Part shown: piece after piece, positions 60,382 to 64,000 of the stretch | Position numbering within the stretch: position 1 is the stretch's first letter | Layout: every line of letters starts with the position of its first letter | Assembly (NCBI GenBank): GCA_022510745.1 | Contig: JAFLSY010000001.1 | Coordinates: 1-64,000, forward strand | Length of the DNA stretch: 64,000 nucleotides | Reading direction: 5' to 3' | Origin: Lachnospiraceae bacterium | Lineage (GTDB): Bacteria; Bacillota; Clostridia; Lachnospirales; Lachnospiraceae | The notes under the pieces: generated by a model | Database searches by the model: none | Seen by the model: the letters and a program-made list of their open reading frames with translations, nothing else | Told to the model about the DNA's origin: nothing | Position numbers and translations under genes: made by a program

Positions 60382-61647
60382 ATGCGGACGCTTTATCTGG
60401 AATGCAATATGGGAGCGGCGGGAGACATGCTGATGGGCGCACTCTCCGAGTTGACAGCAGACAAAGAGGCCTTTTATAAAAGACTCGGTGAAATAGGGAT
60501 TCCCGATGTGGAAATATCCTGGCAAAAAGCAGTCAAATGCGGTATCACCGGTACCCATGTAAAGGTGCTCGTTCATGGGGAGGAAGAAGAAAGTCAGGAC
60601 ATCCATGCCCATGAGTATGGGCATGCCCATGAGTATGGGCATGACCATGAGGTACATCATCACCATCATTCTGAGGAAGCTCCTCGCGAACATGTTCACG
60701 CTCATGAACATACACACCACCATGCCGGACTGCAGGATATTTTTGCCATGGTAGAAGGGCTGAAACTGGCGGAGGCGGAAAAAGAGGATATACGCCGTAT
60801 TTATAGGAGTATTGCGGAGGCGGAAGCAAGAGTGCACGGCAGGGAGGTGACGGATATTCACTTCCATGAAGTGGGAAGGGCGGATGCTCTTGCGGATATT
60901 GCGGGCTGTGTCATGCTGATGCATGAATTGAAGGCGGACAGGGTTGTAGTATCTCCCGTAAACGTAGGGTTCGGGCAGGTACGCTGCGCCCACGGCATTC
61001 TGCCGGTACCGGCGCCTGCCACGGCGCTTTTACTGCAAGGGATTCCCTGCTATGCGGGAAGAATAGAGGGGGAACTCTGTACACCTACAGGGGCGGCACT
61101 TCTTAGATATTTTGCGGATGAATGCAGACCGCTGCCTGCCATGAAGATAGAAAAGACGGGCTATGGTATGGGGAAAAAAGATTTTGCCGCTGCTAACTGC
61201 GTCCGGGCCATTTTAGGCGAGAGCGAGGAAGAGGCCGAGCAGGTTACGGAGCTTTGCTGTAATCTGGATGATATGACGCCTGAGGAATTGGGATATGCCA
61301 TGGAGCTGCTTTTAGAGCAGGGGGCATTGGAGGTATTTACCACAGCGGTAGGAATGAAAAAATCCAGACCGGGTATTCTTTTGACGCTTCTGTGTAAAAC
61401 GGAAGAAAAACAGAAGTTTGCAGAACTCATTTTTAAACATACCTCCACCATCGGTATCAGAGAGCATACCTGTGGCAGAATGGTATTAAAACGCAGCGAG
61501 CGACAGAAAGAGATAGCAGGCTCTGCGGTACGGATCAAGGTATCGGAAGGCTATGGGATAACAAAGGAAAAACCGGAATATGAGGATTTAAAAAAGCTTG
61601 CAGAGGGGACGGGACTCTCCATACAAGAATTGAAAAAGCAACTGTAA
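60382..61647 (+). CDS. larC: Nickel-insertion protein LarC, single frame
   Basis: LarC is the CTP-dependent nickel insertase of the nickel-pincer cofactor. The 421-aa protein starts MRTLYLECNMGAAGDMLMGA and includes GREVTDIHFHEVGRADALAD and VSPVNVGFGQVRCAHGILPV. Between residues ~64 and 116 is a very His-rich acidic segment (HAHEYGHAHEYGHDHE and more), probably a metal store. In Lactobacillus plantarum larC is split and read by a frameshift; here it is one uninterrupted frame. The start codon comes directly after the larB stop. Confidence 0.95.
   Translation: MRTLYLECNMGAAGDMLMGALSELTADKEAFYKRLGEIGIPDVEISWQKAVKCGITGTHVKVLVHGEEEESQDIHAHEYGHAHEYGHDHEVHHHHHSEEAPREHVHAHEHTHHHAGLQDIFAMVEGLKLAEAEKEDIRRIYRSIAEAEARVHGREVTDIHFHEVGRADALADIAGCVMLMHELKADRVVVSPVNVGFGQVRCAHGILPVPAPATALLLQGIPCYAGRIEGELCTPTGAALLRYFADECRPLPAMKIEKTGYGMGKKDFAAANCVRAILGESEEEAEQVTELCCNLDDMTPEELGYAMELLLEQGALEVFTTAVGMKKSRPGILLTLLCKTEEKQKFAELIFKHTSTIGIREHTCGRMVLKRSERQKEIAGSAVRIKVSEGYGITKEKPEYEDLKKLAEGTGLSIQELKKQL
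60607..60642 (+). repeat. Tandem 18-base repeat in the larC His-rich region
   Basis: GCCCATGAGTATGGGCAT occurs twice head to tail (60607-60624, 60625-60642), giving HEYGHA-type repeats. Each copy is itself an inverted repeat (GCCCAT/ATGGGC), so the mRNA can form two adjacent hairpins. The number of copies may vary between strains. Confidence 0.8.
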
Positions 61648-61663
61648 ACGGAGGTTTTAATAT

Positions 61664-62965
61664 ATGCAAGATTACGCTATGCAGGATTGGGAAAAACGGT
61701 GTGAGGAGCTGCTGCATTTTATTGAGAAAAGCCCCAGTGCGTTTCATGCGGCGGCCAATCTGGCGGCCATGGCAGAAGAGAAGGGCTATATGGCATTACG
61801 GGAAGCAGAGGACTGGCGGATAGTACCGGGCGGCCGTTATTTTGTGACGCGTAACGATTCCACCATTGCGGCATTTTCCATACCGGATGTGGATATAGCG
61901 CAGATAAAAGGCTTTCACATGGTGGCTGCACACAGTGATTCTCCCACCTTTAAAATCAAGGAAAATCCGGAAATGCCTACGGAGGAGCAGTATGTCAGAC
62001 TGAATACCGAAAAGTACGGCGGAATGCTTCCTCAGACATGGTTAGACCGGGCCCTTTCCGTAGCCGGAAGGATTGCAGTAAAGCAAGGAGACGGGGTAAG
62101 GACCCGGCTCGTGAATGTGGATAAGGATCTATTGGTGATTCCCAATCTGGCCATTCATATGAACAGGGAGGCAGGTAAGGGACAGGAATATAACGCACAG
62201 ACCGATTTGCTGCCCTTATATGGGGGAGTTAAGGAAGGACGTCCATTTTTAGCGCATATAGCAGAGGCTGCCGGTGTGGACAAAGAAGAAATGCTGGCTC
62301 ATGATCTGTTTTTGTATGTCAGGGAAAAGGGCAGAAGATTCGGCGGTAATGGGGAATATATATTATCGCCCAGATTGGACGATTTACAGTGTGCCTTTTC
62401 GGCTATGACGGCTATGGCGGAAAGCCGGCCTAAGAACTATATCAATGTATGTGCGGTATTTGACAACGAAGAGGTGGGCAGCACTACCAGACAGGGGGCT
62501 GATTCTTCTTTCTTACAGGATGTGCTCCTAAGAATAAAAGATGCATTAGGGCAGACAGATGGCTGGCTGCGGCAGCGGCTGTCGGAAAGCTTCCTGATAT
62601 CCGCAGACAATGCCCATGCGGTACATCCCAATCATCCGGAAAAGGCGGATCCTACCAACCGGCCTTATTTAAATGGGGGAATTGTATTAAAATACCACGG
62701 TGGGCAGAAATATACCACGGATGCCTATAGCGGAGCTGTGTTAAAAGAATTATGCCGCAAGGCGGATGTGCCTGTGCAGACTTACTTTAACCGCTCGGAT
62801 ATACCGGGAGGTTCTACACTGGGAAATATTTCCGCTTCCCACGTATCCGTACCCTCGGTTGATATCGGACTTCCCCAATTAGCGATGCATTCCGCAGCGG
62901 AAACGGCAGGCGCACGGGATACAGAATTTGCGATCCGGATGTTTCAGGTATTTTATGAAGACTAA
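61664..62965 (+). CDS. M18-family aminopeptidase
   Basis: A 433-aa zinc aminopeptidase of the M18 family (ApeB/DNPEP type), which removes N-terminal acidic or other residues from peptides in the cytosol. Metal and catalytic segments are intact: GFHMVAAHSDSPTFKIKENP, CAVFDNEEVGSTTRQGADSS, SADNAHAVHPNHPEKADPTN and SVDIGLPQLAMHSAAETAG. GGAGG lies 9 bases before the ATG; an in-frame ATG at 61679 is less likely. It ends 4 bases into the convergent AraC gene. Confidence 0.95.
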   Translation: MQDYAMQDWEKRCEELLHFIEKSPSAFHAAANLAAMAEEKGYMALREAEDWRIVPGGRYFVTRNDSTIAAFSIPDVDIAQIKGFHMVAAHSDSPTFKIKENPEMPTEEQYVRLNTEKYGGMLPQTWLDRALSVAGRIAVKQGDGVRTRLVNVDKDLLVIPNLAIHMNREAGKGQEYNAQTDLLPLYGGVKEGRPFLAHIAEAAGVDKEEMLAHDLFLYVREKGRRFGGNGEYILSPRLDDLQCAFSAMTAMAESRPKNYINVCAVFDNEEVGSTTRQGADSSFLQDVLLRIKDALGQTDGWLRQRLSESFLISADNAHAVHPNHPEKADPTNRPYLNGGIVLKYHGGQKYTTDAYSGAVLKELCRKADVPVQTYFNRSDIPGGSTLGNISASHVSVPSVDIGLPQLAMHSAAETAGARDTEFAIRMFQVFYED

Positions 62966-63939
62966 GTATCATTGTTTGATAAAGAATGAATATACTGCGT
63001 AGGCGTACAGTTTAAATATTTTTTAAATAGCTTATTGTAGTAGCTGGAACTGTTAAAGCCCACGGAGGTAGCCAGAGTGGAGATGGATTTTGCGGATTCA
63101 TCTCCATTTATAATTCTTTTCGTAGATTCAAAAATCCGGTACTTCATTAAGTATTCAAAGGGCGTCAGTCCAAGGGCCCGCTTAAAGCAGCGGCAGCATT
63201 CACTCTTGCTGACATGGATGGAAGCCGCAATATCATCTAAAGTAAGCGGCTCCATGTAGGACTTTTCTATAAATCGGATAGCCTGTTTAATGCGGTTAGA
63301 GTCCGTCTGCATGTGTGGGGGAATGACGGGAACCTGTGCGGAATCCGAGCCGACAAAAGGCAGCAGCCGTTCCCACAAAAGGCATAAATAACCTTTGGCC
63401 TTCAGTTCGTAGCCATGGGCCTTTTTCTGGCAGCAGTCATATATTTTCTTTGCCTGTACCAGCATTTCAAGCAACGCTCTGTCGTTCTTTCTTAACACCA
63501 GATAATGAAAACTGGGAGAGGAGAGAATGGGAAGCAGATACTTGGTGGAAAAACCGGTCTGTCCATAGCCGAAGAGAAAAGCCGGATTGAATTTCAGGCT
63601 ATAGATCTTACATTTGGTATCACTGCCGGAGTGAATGGAGTGCAGGCGGTTCTGGTTGATGAAGATACCGTCTCCGGGAGAGAGGGGAATATCCGCGTCC
63701 GGCAGCTTTAAAACAGCTTCGCCGCTGTGGACGATCATGAATTCTACTTCCTCATGCCAGTGCCAGCGAATATACCGCATGGAAAAATTAGACAAATCCA
63801 TTAGATGAGCGCCCACGGGAAAATCAAAATTCTCCACGGGCACGGGCGTATACTGAATATGACGGCTGCGCTCCAATTCCTCTGCAATATTCGCCGGTAT
63901 TTCCGGCATATTCTGCGTTTTGTAAGTATTCTGAGCCAT
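62962..63939 (-). CDS. AraC-family transcriptional regulator
   Basis: A 325-aa regulator with an N-terminal cupin-type sensor (IRWHWHEEVEFMIVHSGEAV, LSPGDGIFINQNRLHSIH) and a C-terminal pair of HTH motifs (SIHVSKSECCRCFKRALGLT, FNSSSYYNKLFKKYLNCTPT). Such proteins often sense sugars or other carbon compounds and control nearby transport or hydrolase genes, but the target lies beyond the window or is unknown. The ATG at 63939 has AAAGGGGG upstream. The 3-prime end overlaps the convergent aminopeptidase gene. Confidence 0.93.
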   Translation of the reverse strand: MAQNTYKTQNMPEIPANIAEELERSRHIQYTPVPVENFDFPVGAHLMDLSNFSMRYIRWHWHEEVEFMIVHSGEAVLKLPDADIPLSPGDGIFINQNRLHSIHSGSDTKCKIYSLKFNPAFLFGYGQTGFSTKYLLPILSSPSFHYLVLRKNDRALLEMLVQAKKIYDCCQKKAHGYELKAKGYLCLLWERLLPFVGSDSAQVPVIPPHMQTDSNRIKQAIRFIEKSYMEPLTLDDIAASIHVSKSECCRCFKRALGLTPFEYLMKYRIFESTKRIINGDESAKSISTLATSVGFNSSSYYNKLFKKYLNCTPTQYIHSLSNNDT

Positions 63940-63966
63940 GAAAGCCCCCTTTCCGATTCTATCTAC

Positions 63967-63996
63967 AGTATAATATGTTTTCATCCTGCAGGACAA
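63967..63996 (-). promoter_or_regulatory. Possible promoter of the AraC gene
   Basis: On the minus strand TTGTCC (63991-63996), 18 bases, TATACT (63967-63972), 28 bases before the start codon. Confidence 0.45.
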
Positions 63997-64000
63997 TGGG

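Noticed and set aside
60601..60720. CRISPR-like or satellite repeat in the His-rich part of larC
   Set aside because: Two direct 18-base units in frame with His codons are a coding repeat, with no spacers.
60382..61647. Programmed frameshift in larC
   Set aside because: The gene is one continuous frame from start to stop with both conserved ends, so no frameshift is needed.
1..64000. Insertion sequences, prophage genes, tRNA or rRNA genes
   Set aside because: None were recognised on either strand by reading; a tRNAscan and an IS search would be the decisive checks.

Overview
The window reads as the chromosome of a low-to-moderate GC, Gram-positive, spore-former-related anaerobe, most likely a member of the Lachnospiraceae (Clostridia, Bacillota). 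This rests on the protein families and gene orders: tig-clpP-clpX-lon-engB, rho-rpmE-DUF1385-prmC-prfA, a YtvI-type membrane protein, a CIRCE operator in front of htpG, Mn-riboswitch-mntP, and a DUF5717/DUF5716-type cluster directly before purC-purF-purB-purA. Most genes lie on the + strand, gaps are short, and no rRNA, tRNA, CRISPR array, transposase or phage gene was seen. No gap between genes exceeds 300 bases.

Layout. 1-4.1 kb is an AT-richer accessory stretch: a nucleotidyltransferase fused to a helical domain, an EamA transporter divergent from a LysR regulator, and an unrecognised 240-aa protein. 4.1-12.5 kb carries thyA-folA (the DHFR has lost its active-site acid), two related lipoproteins, a BCAT (ilvE), a degenerate SbcD-like phosphoesterase, a parvulin lipoprotein and a DUF2264 protein. 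12.5-15.3 kb is the CIRCE-controlled htpG followed by a greA paralogue. 15.3-18.4 kb holds degV, an HD-domain protein and a SpoIID-like/peptidoglycan-binding protein. 18.4-25.4 kb is a tightly coupled four-gene operon of poorly characterised proteins: a giant helical-repeat protein, an Hsp70/actin-like ATPase, a TPR-like protein and a two-TM coiled-coil protein. It is the best candidate here for an undescribed system. 25.4-30.6 kb is purine synthesis (purC, purF, purB, purA), with an attenuator-like leader before purA.

30.6-37.7 kb contains a small membrane protein, a LysR-HAD pair, a SEC-C methionine aminopeptidase, a DUF2156 protein, a cysteine-cluster protein, a striking nested palindrome, and an ABC uptake system whose permease and ATPase are one polypeptide. 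37.7-46.8 kb is proteostasis and ribosome biogenesis (tig, clpP, clpX, lon, engB), then ytvI, truA and a VanZ-like protein. 46.9-49.1 kb has an ECF-type sigma factor, its overlapping membrane partner, and an atypical response regulator without the usual acidic pocket. 49.2-52.8 kb carries GH105 and GH43 glycoside hydrolases flanking mntP, which is controlled by a yybP-ykoY manganese riboswitch with an overlapping terminator.

52.9-63 kb is rho, rpmE, a DUF1385 protein, prmC-prfA (modifying enzyme next to its substrate), a GNAT, a MATE exporter, larB-larC for the nickel-pincer cofactor and an M18 aminopeptidase. A convergent AraC regulator closes the window. Several sigma-A promoters with 17-18 base spacing and many intrinsic terminators are readable and are listed.
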